A stretch of DNA of 64,000 nt from Micromonospora sp. NBC_01813 (GTDB taxonomy: Bacteria > Actinomycetota > Actinomycetes > Mycobacteriales > Micromonosporaceae): positions 5,827,001 through 5,891,000 of the forward strand of contig NZ_CP109067.1 of assembly GCF_035917335.1 (NCBI RefSeq), in the 5' to 3' direction. The position numbers and the translations under genes are program-made. Position 1 is the stretch's first letter. The number at the start of each line of letters is the position of its first letter. The notes under the pieces were generated by a model. It was not told the origin of the DNA and made no database searches. It saw only the letters and a program-made list of their open reading frames with translations. Positions 50,318 to 59,314 of this stretch are shown piece after piece.

Positions 50318-53179
50318 ATGACCCTGACCACCGAGTCCGATCTCCGATCGGCGGCTGCTCGCACCGAGGCCGATCTCCGACCACCGGCCACCCACTGGAC
50401 CCTGCAGTCCCGGCTGATGGCCCGGGTCGCCGGCCTGCCGCTGGCCACCGTCTGCGCCCTTCGCTGCCCGGACAGCTACCGCTGGGCCGAGGAGATGCTG
50501 CACGAGGAGCAGCAGTTGGCCGAGACGGCGAGCCCGCTCAGCGACCTGCTCTACGGCCTGATCAACGACAACGCCGACGACCTCGTCCGCCGGCAACTGC
50601 TGGGGCTGCGCCGACAGGTGTTCAACAACCGGCTGCCGCAGGACGCGGCAGCCGCCGTCACCCTGGTGGCCGGGCTGGACGCCACCACCGCCGAACGACT
50701 CACCGGCTGGCTGGCGGCCCGCCGCCGGCTCGACGAACTGCGCGCCGCCGGCGGCCGGATCGTCGGCGCGGAGGTGGCCGGCACGACGGCCCGGCTACGC
50801 CGGCTGGCCACCGAGGACCGGCTGCGCCGAGGGGTGCTGCTCGCCTCGCCGTCGCTGGATGCGCAGCTCGACGGGTTCATCGAGGGCGGCGCGGCCCGGC
50901 CCGGCAAGAAGGAACGCCGGATCATCCGCTCGGTGCTGTCCTATCTGTACCGTACGGCGTGCAAGCCGAGCCCGTTCAGCACGTTCACCTCGGTCGGGGT
51001 GGGTCGGCTCGACGACACCGACACCGCTGCCGGCGACACCGCCGCCGACGATGCCGGGCACACCGTGACCGTGGCGGACGACTGGTCCAGCCATCCGTTG
51101 CTGAACGTCGTGGTGCTGGGCCGACTCGCCGAGCTCGTCCTGGCGGACCCGCAGCGCCGCGCCGACCTGCCGGTGCAGGCCGCCACGGGCTGGCGCAACG
51201 ACGACGACCGGGTACGGTTCGTCCGCCGCTGGGTCACCGCCGGCGACGACGCCGCCGCGGTGACCTTCGACGCGGCCTCCGACCGGCTCTACTTCCTGCA
51301 GCGTACGGGCGTTCTCGAACGCATGCTGCGGATGATGGAGCGCACCCCGGGCATCCGGTTCGGGGAGCTCACCGGGTGGCTCGGGGCAGCCGAGCGGGCG
51401 ACCGCCGACGAGTGCGACCGCTACCTCGCCGCGCTCCTGCAGCTCGGCATGCTGCAGTTCCCGGGCCTGCAGACCGATGTCCACAGCCGGGACCCGCTGC
51501 GCGGCTTCCAGCAGGCACTGCGGGCGATCGAACGCCCGTGGGCGGACCGGCTGGCCGACGGGCTGGTCGAGCCGATCTCGGCGGTCGACCGGTACGCGTT
51601 CGCCGGCCACGCCGAACGCCGGCAGCTGCTCGGCCGGCTGCGCGCCAGCCTGCACGAGCTGCAGACCAGCCTCGGCGACGAGGCCGCGACGCTGCCCCGG
51701 ACCCTGCTCTACGAGGACGTCCGGGCCGGCACCGAGGAGCTGGTGCTCGACCGGCAGGCGTGGTCCGGACTGCTCGCGGACTCGCTGCGGTCGGTGGAAC
51801 GGGTCCTGCCGGCCTTCGACCTGACCCTGCCGCAGCGCGTCACCTTCGCCGGGTACTTCCTGGCCCGCTACGGACGCGGCCAACGCTGCGACGACCTGCT
51901 GAAGCTGGTGCACGACTTCCACGAGGACTTCTACGACCAGTACATGTCGTTCAGCGGGCGGACGAAGGCGTTCGAGGACGGCGAGTACGTGCCGGAGGCG
52001 AACTGGCTGCGGCTGCCCGGCATCACCGCCCTCGACGACGCCCGCCGCGAGCTGGTCGCCCGGATGCGGGCCGTCTGGGCCGGCGCGGCGGACGCGGGGG
52101 AGGTCCACCTCGACGAGGAGACCGTCGACGCCGTCGCCGCGCACCTGGCCCCGGTGGCCGCCCGGTTCGGCCCGCAGAGCCACTTCGTCCAACTCGCGGA
52201 CCGGCCAGGGGATCCGGTGGCGGTCCTCAACCAGTCGTACGGCGGGCTGTTCTTCCCGTTCAGCCGCTTCACGCACTGCTTCGACGCGCCGGCGGACGAG
52301 TTGGAGCCGGACGGGCTGGCGCAGCGGCTGCTGCGCCAGGCGGGCGAGATCGAACCCGACGGGGCGGTCCTCGCGGAGATCACCGGTGGCGCGGTGGTCA
52401 CCAACCTCAACCTGCACGGGCGGCTGACCCGCTACCAGATCGTCTGTCCGGGCGAGACCAGCTCGGTGCCGGCGGAGAACCAGCTGCACCTCGACGACCT
52501 CTACCTGGAGCACGACGTGGCGCAGGATCGGCTGGTGCTGCGGTCGCACCGGCTGGGCCGCGAGGTCATCCCGGTCTACCTCGGCTACCTGGTGCCGCTG
52601 GCCCTGCCGGAGATCCCCCGGACCCTGTTGCTGCTGTCGCCGTCGTCGCTGGCCCCGGTCAACCTCTGGGGCGGGGTGCCGGAAGGGGAGCCGCGCGACG
52701 GGGTGCGGTACCGGCCACGGGTGCGCCACCGCAACCTGGTGTTGAGCCGCCGGGCCTGGACCGTCGGCGGTGAGGACCTGCCCCGGCTGTCGCCGCAGCT
52801 CACCGACGAGGACTGGTTCCTGGCGTGGCAGCGCTGGCGGCGGGTGCACGGCCTGCCGGTCCGTACGTTCGCCACGGTCACCGAGACGTCAGCGGACGGC
52901 CGATCGCGCAGCGGCAAACCGCAGTACGTGGACTTCGCCAGTTACCTGTCCCTGTACGCCCTCGACGGACTGCTGCAGAGCCCGGGGGCGCGGGTGGTGT
53001 TCCGCGAGATGCTGCCCGACGAGGACGAGCTGCACGTGCGGTCGAGCCGTGGCGAGCACGTCGCCGAGCTGGCCGTGGAGACGCTCCGCTCCCCGTCGAC
53101 CTCTTCCCCTGCGATCCCGACCTCTCCTTCCGCGATCCCGACCTCTCCCTTCGCCATGCGACAGGAAGCGCAGCCATGA
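50318..53179 (+). CDS. LanB-like N-terminal (glutamylation) lantibiotic dehydratase
   Basis: This 953-residue protein is the large glutamylation module of a split class I-type dehydratase: RSVLSYLYRTACKPSPFSTFTSVG near the N-terminus, and later FSRFTHCFDAP, SYGGLFFPFSRF and PRVRHRNLVLSRRAW. In thiopeptide and goadsporin pathways it activates Ser/Thr by tRNA-dependent glutamylation before elimination by a separate protein. Start ATG 50318 has GGAG upstream; an alternative ATG 50279 overlaps the SagB gene. Its C-terminal tail (SPSTSSPAIPTSPSAIPTSP) is low-complexity with a 21-bp repeat. Confidence 0.9.
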   Translation: MTLTTESDLRSAAARTEADLRPPATHWTLQSRLMARVAGLPLATVCALRCPDSYRWAEEMLHEEQQLAETASPLSDLLYGLINDNADDLVRRQLLGLRRQVFNNRLPQDAAAAVTLVAGLDATTAERLTGWLAARRRLDELRAAGGRIVGAEVAGTTARLRRLATEDRLRRGVLLASPSLDAQLDGFIEGGAARPGKKERRIIRSVLSYLYRTACKPSPFSTFTSVGVGRLDDTDTAAGDTAADDAGHTVTVADDWSSHPLLNVVVLGRLAELVLADPQRRADLPVQAATGWRNDDDRVRFVRRWVTAGDDAAAVTFDAASDRLYFLQRTGVLERMLRMMERTPGIRFGELTGWLGAAERATADECDRYLAALLQLGMLQFPGLQTDVHSRDPLRGFQQALRAIERPWADRLADGLVEPISAVDRYAFAGHAERRQLLGRLRASLHELQTSLGDEAATLPRTLLYEDVRAGTEELVLDRQAWSGLLADSLRSVERVLPAFDLTLPQRVTFAGYFLARYGRGQRCDDLLKLVHDFHEDFYDQYMSFSGRTKAFEDGEYVPEANWLRLPGITALDDARRELVARMRAVWAGAADAGEVHLDEETVDAVAAHLAPVAARFGPQSHFVQLADRPGDPVAVLNQSYGGLFFPFSRFTHCFDAPADELEPDGLAQRLLRQAGEIEPDGAVLAEITGGAVVTNLNLHGRLTRYQIVCPGETSSVPAENQLHLDDLYLEHDVAQDRLVLRSHRLGREVIPVYLGYLVPLALPEIPRTLLLLSPSSLAPVNLWGGVPEGEPRDGVRYRPRVRHRNLVLSRRAWTVGGEDLPRLSPQLTDEDWFLAWQRWRRVHGLPVRTFATVTETSADGRSRSGKPQYVDFASYLSLYALDGLLQSPGARVVFREMLPDEDELHVRSSRGEHVAELAVETLRSPSTSSPAIPTSPSAIPTSPFAMRQEAQP
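53111..53152 (+). repeat. Two 21-bp tandem repeats at the LanB C-terminus
   Basis: Two 21-bp units (53111-53131, 53132-53152) encode AIPTSPS and AIPTSPF just before the stop. The tail is low-complexity and probably disordered; its length may vary between strains. Confidence 0.75.
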
Positions 53180-54240
53180 CCCGTACCCTGATCGAGCCGG
53201 CACCGGCGGCGGACCTGGCCGCCGGCGACTGGCAGGCCATCCACATCTACTACGCGGCCAACCCGCAGCCGCTGCTCGTGCAGTGCGTGCAGCCGCTGAT
53301 CGCCGGGCTACGGGCCGACGGGCTGCTCGCGGGCCACTTCTTCATCAACTACTGGCTGGAGGGTCCGCACGTCCGGCTGCGGCTCAAGCCGGCGACGGTC
53401 GCTGCCACCGCCGAGGTGAAACGGCGGGCGGAGGCGGCCATCACCGAGTACCTGCGGGTCCGGCCGGCGCTGTATCACGTGGACGCCGGGTTCCTGGAGG
53501 ACTTCTACAACTCCCTGTTCGACATGGAGTTCTCCGCCGACGAGAAGTCCGACTACCTGCGTGGCGACGGCCGGATGAACCTGCGCGAGAACAACACCTA
53601 CAGCTACGAGCCGTACGAGCCGGAGTACGGCAAGTACGGCGGCGAGGCCGGGATCGAGCTGGCCGAGTGGCACTTCGCGCACTCGAGCGAGATGGTCGTC
53701 GACGCCATCCGCCGCAAGAACCTGCACCTGCGTACCGTGCTGCTCGGCACGTCGGCGCAGCTGATGATGGTGATGTCGGCCTGTTTCCTGCCGGCCACCG
53801 ACGACCTGGTCGACTACCTGGACCGCTACCACAAGTTCTGGCGCAGCGCGTTCCCGGACACCAACTACGCCGGCGACGCGGAATACCAGAAGCAGTACGC
53901 CGCGACCGGTGCCGACATCGGCCGGCGGTTCGCCGAGATCCGGCACTCGTTGCGGAGCACCGGCGGCCAGGACCTGCCGGGGCTGCTGCGCGGCTGGGCC
54001 GCGCACTGCCTGGAGTTGCGCGACCGGGCGGCCGGGTTGGCCGAACGCGGTCAGCTGGTGTTCCGCTCCTGGGACGGCCAGCGGGACGAGATCCCGACGG
54101 ATCCGCAGGTGGCGCTGCCGGTGCTGCTGTCGCCGTACATGCACATGACCAACAACCGGCTGCACGTCACCATCACCGACGAGGCGTACCTGGCGTACAT
54201 GCTGGGCCGGGCGCTGCGCGAACACGGCGAGGAGTCATGA
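53176..54240 (+). CDS. LanB C-terminal-type protein (elimination or related domain)
   Basis: This 354-residue protein opens with WQAIHIYYAANPQPLLVQCV, continues through FFINYWLEGPHVRLRLKP and ends in LLSPYMHMTNNRLHVTITDEA. That is the SpaB_C/thiopeptide-type bacteriocin pattern. In split systems this domain either eliminates glutamate to leave dehydroalanine or dehydrobutyrine, or, in a diverged form, makes the thiopeptide pyridine ring. As the only such protein visible here, elimination is the simplest role. Its ATG overlaps the upstream stop by 4 bp and its stop overlaps the next start. Confidence 0.88.
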   Translation: MTRTLIEPAPAADLAAGDWQAIHIYYAANPQPLLVQCVQPLIAGLRADGLLAGHFFINYWLEGPHVRLRLKPATVAATAEVKRRAEAAITEYLRVRPALYHVDAGFLEDFYNSLFDMEFSADEKSDYLRGDGRMNLRENNTYSYEPYEPEYGKYGGEAGIELAEWHFAHSSEMVVDAIRRKNLHLRTVLLGTSAQLMMVMSACFLPATDDLVDYLDRYHKFWRSAFPDTNYAGDAEYQKQYAATGADIGRRFAEIRHSLRSTGGQDLPGLLRGWAAHCLELRDRAAGLAERGQLVFRSWDGQRDEIPTDPQVALPVLLSPYMHMTNNRLHVTITDEAYLAYMLGRALREHGEES

Positions 54241-55520
54241 CCACCGCCGTCACCGCTGCCGATTCTGTGGCCGCCGTCGTCGTCGGGCCGGCGCGGCGGG
54301 CCGACCTGCAGATCAGCGGGCGATACCTGAGCGATGACACTCCGGTGCACCTCGTCCGGGATCCCGTCACCGACAGGTCCTTCGAGATCGGGGTGAAGGA
54401 ACACTTCGTACTCACCCGGCTCGACGGGACGACGTCACGCGAGGAGATCGCCGTCGCGTACGGCCGCAGGTTCGGTCGGATGCTCGGCCCGGCGGCCTGG
54501 CAGCAGCTGCTCGGGCTGCTGGCCGCCCGGGGTCTGCTCGAAGGGGGCCCGGCCCCGGCGGCCGAGCCACCGGCGGCGGGCCGGCGCAAACTCTTCGGCG
54601 GCTCGATCCGGCTGTTCAGTGACGCCGCGGCCACCACGGGCCGGCTGCACCGGTTCTTCGGGTTCATGTTCCATGGCTGGTTCCTCGTGCCGGCGTTCGT
54701 GGCGATCGGGCTGATGCTGGCCGGCGTGGTGTGGCAGTGGCCGGCCCTGGCCGCCGACACCGCCACGGTGTACGCCAACCCGGTCGCGCTGGCGGCGGTC
54801 GCCACCGCGCTGTGGGTCACCATGGGCCTGCACGAACTCGGGCATGGCGTCGTGGCCCACCGCTTCGGCGGTACGGTCGGCGAGATCGGGATCCGCTGGC
54901 AGTTGCCGATGGTCGTCACGTACTGCCGGGTCGACGACTACCTGTTCCTGCGGACCCGCCGCCAGCAGGTGGCGACCGCGTCGGCCGGCATCGTGGTGAA
55001 CCTGCTGTTGCTGCTGCCGGTGCTGCCGCTCTGGCTGTTGCTGCCGGAGCGGGAGCCGACCCGGGCGCTGCTCGGTGCGTTGATGCTGCTGGGGCTGGCC
55101 CAGGCCGCGTTGTTCCTGCTGCCGCTGCCGCCGTTGGACGGCTACAAGATGCTCGCCTACTCGCTGGGCATGCTGCGCTACGCGGACGGCAGCCGGCGCT
55201 TCGCCGGCCGGGCGTTGGCCGCGTTGTTCGGTCGCGGTCCGGGCCTGGCGGGATACCCCCGGTCGGCCAGGATCGCCTATTCCGGCTACGCGTTGGGGGC
55301 GGCCGCCCTGATCGTGGGCATCGTGACGGTCGTCGCCGTGATCGCGCACCGTGTTGCCAGCGCCCACTTCGGGCCGGTCGCCGGGGCGGTCTCGGCCGGA
55401 CTGGCCGTACTGATCGGGGTGGCTTTCCTGCTGCCCCGCAAGCCGTTCGCGTCGCCCGGTAAGCCCGACGCGTCGCCCCGCAAGCCGGCCGGCGGCCGGA
55501 GAGGAGAGGTCCAACCATGA
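54237..55520 (+). CDS. M50-like membrane metalloprotease with PqqD/RRE-like N-terminus
   Basis: This 427-residue protein begins with a PqqD-like module (VHLVRDPVTDRSFEIGVKEH, LTRLDGTTSREEIAVAYGRRFG). Several transmembrane helices follow with an HELGH zinc motif (His199-His203) and an LDG motif with Asp301 (PLPPLDGYKM). This is the layout of peptide zinc metalloproteases associated with RiPP clusters. It could remove the leader and/or couple it to export. The ATG overlaps the upstream stop (ATGA). A longer frame from 52770 exists but only shadows the LanB gene. Confidence 0.85.
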   Translation: MTTAVTAADSVAAVVVGPARRADLQISGRYLSDDTPVHLVRDPVTDRSFEIGVKEHFVLTRLDGTTSREEIAVAYGRRFGRMLGPAAWQQLLGLLAARGLLEGGPAPAAEPPAAGRRKLFGGSIRLFSDAAATTGRLHRFFGFMFHGWFLVPAFVAIGLMLAGVVWQWPALAADTATVYANPVALAAVATALWVTMGLHELGHGVVAHRFGGTVGEIGIRWQLPMVVTYCRVDDYLFLRTRRQQVATASAGIVVNLLLLLPVLPLWLLLPEREPTRALLGALMLLGLAQAALFLLPLPPLDGYKMLAYSLGMLRYADGSRRFAGRALAALFGRGPGLAGYPRSARIAYSGYALGAAALIVGIVTVVAVIAHRVASAHFGPVAGAVSAGLAVLIGVAFLLPRKPFASPGKPDASPRKPAGGRRGEVQP

Positions 55521-56506
55521 CCGTCACGCATGACATCGGAGCTTCGACGTCGAGCAGCGAACACACCGTCGCGGCGGCGGGGGGCGAGTCGGCCGCCGAA
55601 CCGGCTGTCGAGTCGGCCGTCGTGCTGGCCGGCGTCCGCAAGCGGTACGGCGACGTGCAGGCCGTCGACGGCATCTCGCTCACCATCCGGCGCGGCGAGT
55701 TCTTCGGCATCCTCGGCCCCAACGGCGCCGGCAAGACGACCCTGATCGAGATCGTGGAGGGCCTGCGTCAGGCGGACGCCGGCACGATCCAGGTGCTCGG
55801 GATGTCCCCGTGGCCCCGCAACGTGGCACTGCTGCCCCGTCTCGGGTTGCAGACGCAGAAGAGCGCGTTCTTCGCCCGGTTGACGGCCCGCGAGCACCTT
55901 GAGACGGTCGCCGCCCTGTACGGACTGCCGGCCACGGCGGCCGGCCCCGCGTTGGAACTGGTCGGGCTGACCGGGCAGGCGGACAAGCGGGTCGGGGAGC
56001 TCTCCGGCGGTCAGCGGCAGCGGCTCGCCATCGCCGGCGCGCTCATCCACGAGCCGGAGCTCGTCTTCCTCGACGAACCCACTGCGGCACTCGACACGCA
56101 GGCCCGCCGCGACCTGTGGCAGGTGCTGCGCAGCCTGAAGGCGCAGGGCCGAACGATCATCTACACCACCCACCATCTCGACGAGGCCGAGGCGCTCTGT
56201 GACCGCGTGGCCATCGTGGTCGCCGGCTCCGTCATCGCGCTCGACACCCCGCACCGGCTCGTCGGCGCGGCGCGGGTGCCCACCCGGGTCATGGTGCCGG
56301 TCGGCCGGATCTCCATTGCACAGGCCGAGGCCCTTCCCGGCGTCGGCCGGGTCACCGTCGAAGGAGGCTCCGTGGTGCTGGAGACCACGACGGCCGGTGC
56401 CACCCTGGCCGCCGTCGGCGAGCTCATCGGACTCGACGAGGTGCAGACCCGGACCGCCACCCTCGAGGACGTCTACCTGGAACTCACTGGATCGGAGACG
56501 CACTGA
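55517..56506 (+). CDS. ABC exporter ATP-binding protein
   Basis: This 329-residue ABC ATPase has Walker A GPNGAGKTT (residues 67-75), signature LSGGQRQRLAIAGAL, Walker B LVFLDEPTAALD and switch His in YTTHHLDEAE, typical of the DrrA/ABC-2 export type. It pairs with the permease whose start overlaps its stop. The cluster location makes it the likely exporter and self-protection pump for the mature peptide. An Ala/Ser-rich N-terminal 35 residues precede the domain. Confidence 0.93.
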   Translation: MTVTHDIGASTSSSEHTVAAAGGESAAEPAVESAVVLAGVRKRYGDVQAVDGISLTIRRGEFFGILGPNGAGKTTLIEIVEGLRQADAGTIQVLGMSPWPRNVALLPRLGLQTQKSAFFARLTAREHLETVAALYGLPATAAGPALELVGLTGQADKRVGELSGGQRQRLAIAGALIHEPELVFLDEPTAALDTQARRDLWQVLRSLKAQGRTIIYTTHHLDEAEALCDRVAIVVAGSVIALDTPHRLVGAARVPTRVMVPVGRISIAQAEALPGVGRVTVEGGSVVLETTTAGATLAAVGELIGLDEVQTRTATLEDVYLELTGSETH

Positions 56507-57261
56507 TGAGTGCATTCGCCGCGTTGAGCACGGCCAACTACAAGGCATCGGTACGCGACAAGACCACTGTGTTCTTCACGTTCGCCTTCCCGTTGATCTT
56601 CCTGGTGGTCTTCGGTCTGATCTTCCGCGACCAGGAGGTGGCCGGCTCCGGGCGCAGCTACATCGACTACATCGCGCCCGGCGTGCTCTCCTGGGGCGTC
56701 GGCAACGCCGCCCTGTTCGGCATCGCGTTCACCCTCATGCAGTGGCGCAACGACGACATCCTGCGGCTGATCCGGATGTCGCCCACCCCGCTGACCACGG
56801 TGCTCGGCTCTCGGTACACCGGCGCGCTGGTGATCGGCCTGGTGCAGGCGGTGCTGTTCGTCGGCGTAGCCCTGCTGCCGGTGTTCGGCCTCACTCTCGC
56901 CGCCAGCTGGCCGCTCGCCCTACCCGTACTGCTGCTCGGTGTCACGGCGTTCCTGTCCATGGGCGTCGTCGTCGGGTCGTACGCCAACACCCCGGAGGCC
57001 GTCGCCGCCATCGCCAACTCGATCATGGTGCCGATGGCGTTCCTGTCGGGTTCCTTCCTGCCGATCGACCTGATGCCGTCGTGGCTGCAGAACATCTCCC
57101 GGGCCCTGCCGCTGCGCTACATGAACGACGGCATCTCGACCGGGTTGACCGGCAGCGGTGACCTCGCCACCATCGGCCTGGCCGGCGCCGCCCTGGCCGG
57201 GTTCACCGTCGTCTTCGGCCTCGTCGCGGTGAAGACCTTCCGCTGGAGCAACGACTCGTGA
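56506..57261 (+). CDS. ABC-2 type exporter permease
   Basis: This 251-residue ABC-2 permease has about six transmembrane helices (FFTFAFPLIFLVVFGLIF, VLGSRYTGALVIGLVQAVLFVG, LLLGVTAFLSMGVVVGSYANT, SIMVPMAFLSGSFLPIDLMP) and ends FRWSNDS. It forms the transmembrane half of the exporter with the ATPase just upstream (start overlaps by one base). The following YcaO-2 start overlaps its stop (GTGA), so all are one transcript. Confidence 0.93.
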   Translation: MSAFAALSTANYKASVRDKTTVFFTFAFPLIFLVVFGLIFRDQEVAGSGRSYIDYIAPGVLSWGVGNAALFGIAFTLMQWRNDDILRLIRMSPTPLTTVLGSRYTGALVIGLVQAVLFVGVALLPVFGLTLAASWPLALPVLLLGVTAFLSMGVVVGSYANTPEAVAAIANSIMVPMAFLSGSFLPIDLMPSWLQNISRALPLRYMNDGISTGLTGSGDLATIGLAGAALAGFTVVFGLVAVKTFRWSNDS

Positions 57262-59237
57262 GCACGACGACGACGGCGCGGGCCGACACCGGCCGGGTCC
57301 CGCTGGAGTTCGGCCGGGCGGCCCTGCAGGCGGCGCTCACCGACCGGTTCCGGCGCGACGTCGGGAACGCTGCGCACACCGCCGGCCCGGTGGTGGCGAC
57401 CGTCGGCGCGGTCGACGTGTTCGGTGTGCCCGCCCTGCGACTCGCGTCGGTACGCGCAGCGGCGGACGTGCACCTCACCGCCCAGGCCGTACTCATCGGC
57501 CCGTGGGGTGGCGACCCGGACGCCGAAGCCTGCGGCCAGTGCCTCGCGATGCGCTGGCAGCGGTTGCGGCACAGATCCGAACGGGAGGCCCTCGAACACG
57601 GCGGGACCGCCATCGCGGCCGGCGTCTGGCCGGTCGTCCCGGACTACGTCGTGGACGCCGTCTGGTCGGTGTACCAGGCGGCCGTCCTGCGCCGGTCGGG
57701 GGCCGTCGGCCGGCGGGTCGCCGGCGGCTGGCACGCGACGGCGGACCTCAGCCTGCCGCAGGTCACCCGGATCGACCTGGAGACACTGCACGTACTGACG
57801 TTTCCGCTGCTCACCGATCCGCTCTGCGCCAACTGCGGGCCGATCGAAGCGGCCACCCCGCAACTGGCCACCCTCGACCTGGTGTCGCGACCCAAACCGG
57901 ATCCGGACCGCTACCGGCTCACCTCGACGACGGCGTACCCGCTGGCGACCGGGGCGATGGCCAACCCGGTCTGCGGCACCCTGGGCGCCGGCACCTGGCT
58001 CGACGTCACCTCGCCCACCACCTCCCCGGTCACCGGCAGCGTCTTCATCCGTGGGTACGCCGGACTCGTCAAGTTCAGCTGGAGCGGGCAGGCCAACTCG
58101 TTCCGGACCAGCAAGGACCTGGCGTTGCTGGAAGGGCTCGAACGGTACGCCGGCACCCATCAGCGGCGCCGGACCGAGCCGGTCGTCGCCGCGTACACCG
58201 ATCTCGGTGACACCGCGCTCGACCCGCGCAGCTGCGGGGAGTACTCGGCGCAGACCTACCGGACCGATCCGATGGTCGAGCCGTTCGCCCCGGACCGGCC
58301 GATCCCGTGGGTGTGGGGGTACTCCCTGCGCGACGACCGACCCGTGTTGGTCCCGGCCCGCCTCACCTACTACGCCTCCGGGCAGGCCGCCGACAACTTC
58401 GTCTACGAATCCTCCAACGGCTGCGCGATCGGCAGCTGCCTGGAGGAGGCGATCCTCTTCGGCCTGCTCGAACTCATCGAGCGCGACGCGTTCCTGCTCG
58501 CCTGGTACGGCAACGCCGAGCTCACCGAGATCGACCTGGACTCGTGCCGCAGCCCAGCGGTCCGGGCCATGGTGGACCGGGCCGCGTTCCGTGGCTACGA
58601 CGTCCACGCCTTCGACACCCGCGTCGACCTGGCCGTGCCGGTCGTTACCGGCCTGGCAGTCCGCCGCGACGGCGGCGCGGGCACGCTGTCCTTCGCGGCC
58701 GGTGCCAGCCTCGATCCGGAGACGGCGGTCGAAGGCGCGTTGTCGGAGGTGCTCACCTACATTCCGCACCTGTCCCGGCAGGTCGACGAGCGCCGCGACG
58801 AGCTCGAAGCCATGGCGGACGACTACACCCGCTGCGCCAACCTGGGCGACCACCCTCAACTGTTCGGTCTGCCCCGGATGGCCGAGCATGCCCGCTCCTA
58901 CCTGGAGCCGGCCGGTCGCTGCCAGATCCAGGACATTCGCCGCCCGGGCGACCCGGACTCCCGCGACCTCCTGCTCGACCTGCGTACCTGCCAGGGCGAA
59001 CTGGAACGGGCCGGCTTCGACGTGATCGTGGTCGACCAGACGACTGCGGAACAGCGCCGGATGGGTCTGCGCACGGTGTCCACGATCGTGCCCGGCCTGC
59101 TGCCGATCGACTTCGGCTGGACCAGGCAGCGGGCCCTGCGGATGCCGCGGCTGCGCTGGGCGGCGCGGCGGGCCGGTCGGCGTACCAGCGACCTGACCGA
59201 TGCGGACCTGCGGATGGTGCCGCACCCGTTCCCCTGA
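57258..59237 (+). CDS. YcaO-domain azoline-forming cyclodehydratase 2
   Basis: This 659-residue protein is a second complete YcaO, collinear with YcaO-1 along its length. It keeps the zinc pairs Cys92/Cys95 (CGQC) and Cys190/Cys193 (CANC), DLALLEGLERYAG, SSNGCAIGSCLEEAILFGLLELIERDAFLLAWYGN, AGASLDPETAVEGALSEV and the PHPFP tail. It may act on other residues or ring positions than YcaO-1, or share the ThiF partner. GTG 57258 overlaps the permease stop. A 25-bp hairpin follows. Confidence 0.92.
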   Translation: MSTTTTARADTGRVPLEFGRAALQAALTDRFRRDVGNAAHTAGPVVATVGAVDVFGVPALRLASVRAAADVHLTAQAVLIGPWGGDPDAEACGQCLAMRWQRLRHRSEREALEHGGTAIAAGVWPVVPDYVVDAVWSVYQAAVLRRSGAVGRRVAGGWHATADLSLPQVTRIDLETLHVLTFPLLTDPLCANCGPIEAATPQLATLDLVSRPKPDPDRYRLTSTTAYPLATGAMANPVCGTLGAGTWLDVTSPTTSPVTGSVFIRGYAGLVKFSWSGQANSFRTSKDLALLEGLERYAGTHQRRRTEPVVAAYTDLGDTALDPRSCGEYSAQTYRTDPMVEPFAPDRPIPWVWGYSLRDDRPVLVPARLTYYASGQAADNFVYESSNGCAIGSCLEEAILFGLLELIERDAFLLAWYGNAELTEIDLDSCRSPAVRAMVDRAAFRGYDVHAFDTRVDLAVPVVTGLAVRRDGGAGTLSFAAGASLDPETAVEGALSEVLTYIPHLSRQVDERRDELEAMADDYTRCANLGDHPQLFGLPRMAEHARSYLEPAGRCQIQDIRRPGDPDSRDLLLDLRTCQGELERAGFDVIVVDQTTAEQRRMGLRTVSTIVPGLLPIDFGWTRQRALRMPRLRWAARRAGRRTSDLTDADLRMVPHPFP

Positions 59238-59243
59238 GTCGCC

Positions 59244-59301
59244 CGTACGGCCTGTGGCGCCCCACCGGTTCTTTCTCCGGTGGGGCGCCACAGGCCGTAC
59301 G
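59244..59301. terminator. Perfect 25-bp bidirectional terminator
   Basis: Arms 59244-59268 and 59277-59301 pair perfectly over 25 bp around the loop TTCTTTCT. It lies 6 bp after the YcaO-2 stop and 13 bp before the convergent precursor gene ends, so it serves both transcripts. Confidence 0.9.
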
Positions 59302-59314
59302 CGGATCGGGCGGA

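Noticed and set aside
53176-54240. Reading as a thiopeptide pyridine synthase
   Set aside because: Possible but not favoured: it is the only LanB-C-type protein here and sits directly after the glutamylation protein, as eliminases do. Kept as an alternative in the findings.
57258-59237. Reading YcaO-2 as a thioamide-forming enzyme
   Set aside because: No TfuA partner is seen and the proline-rich C-terminus typical of azoline enzymes is kept.
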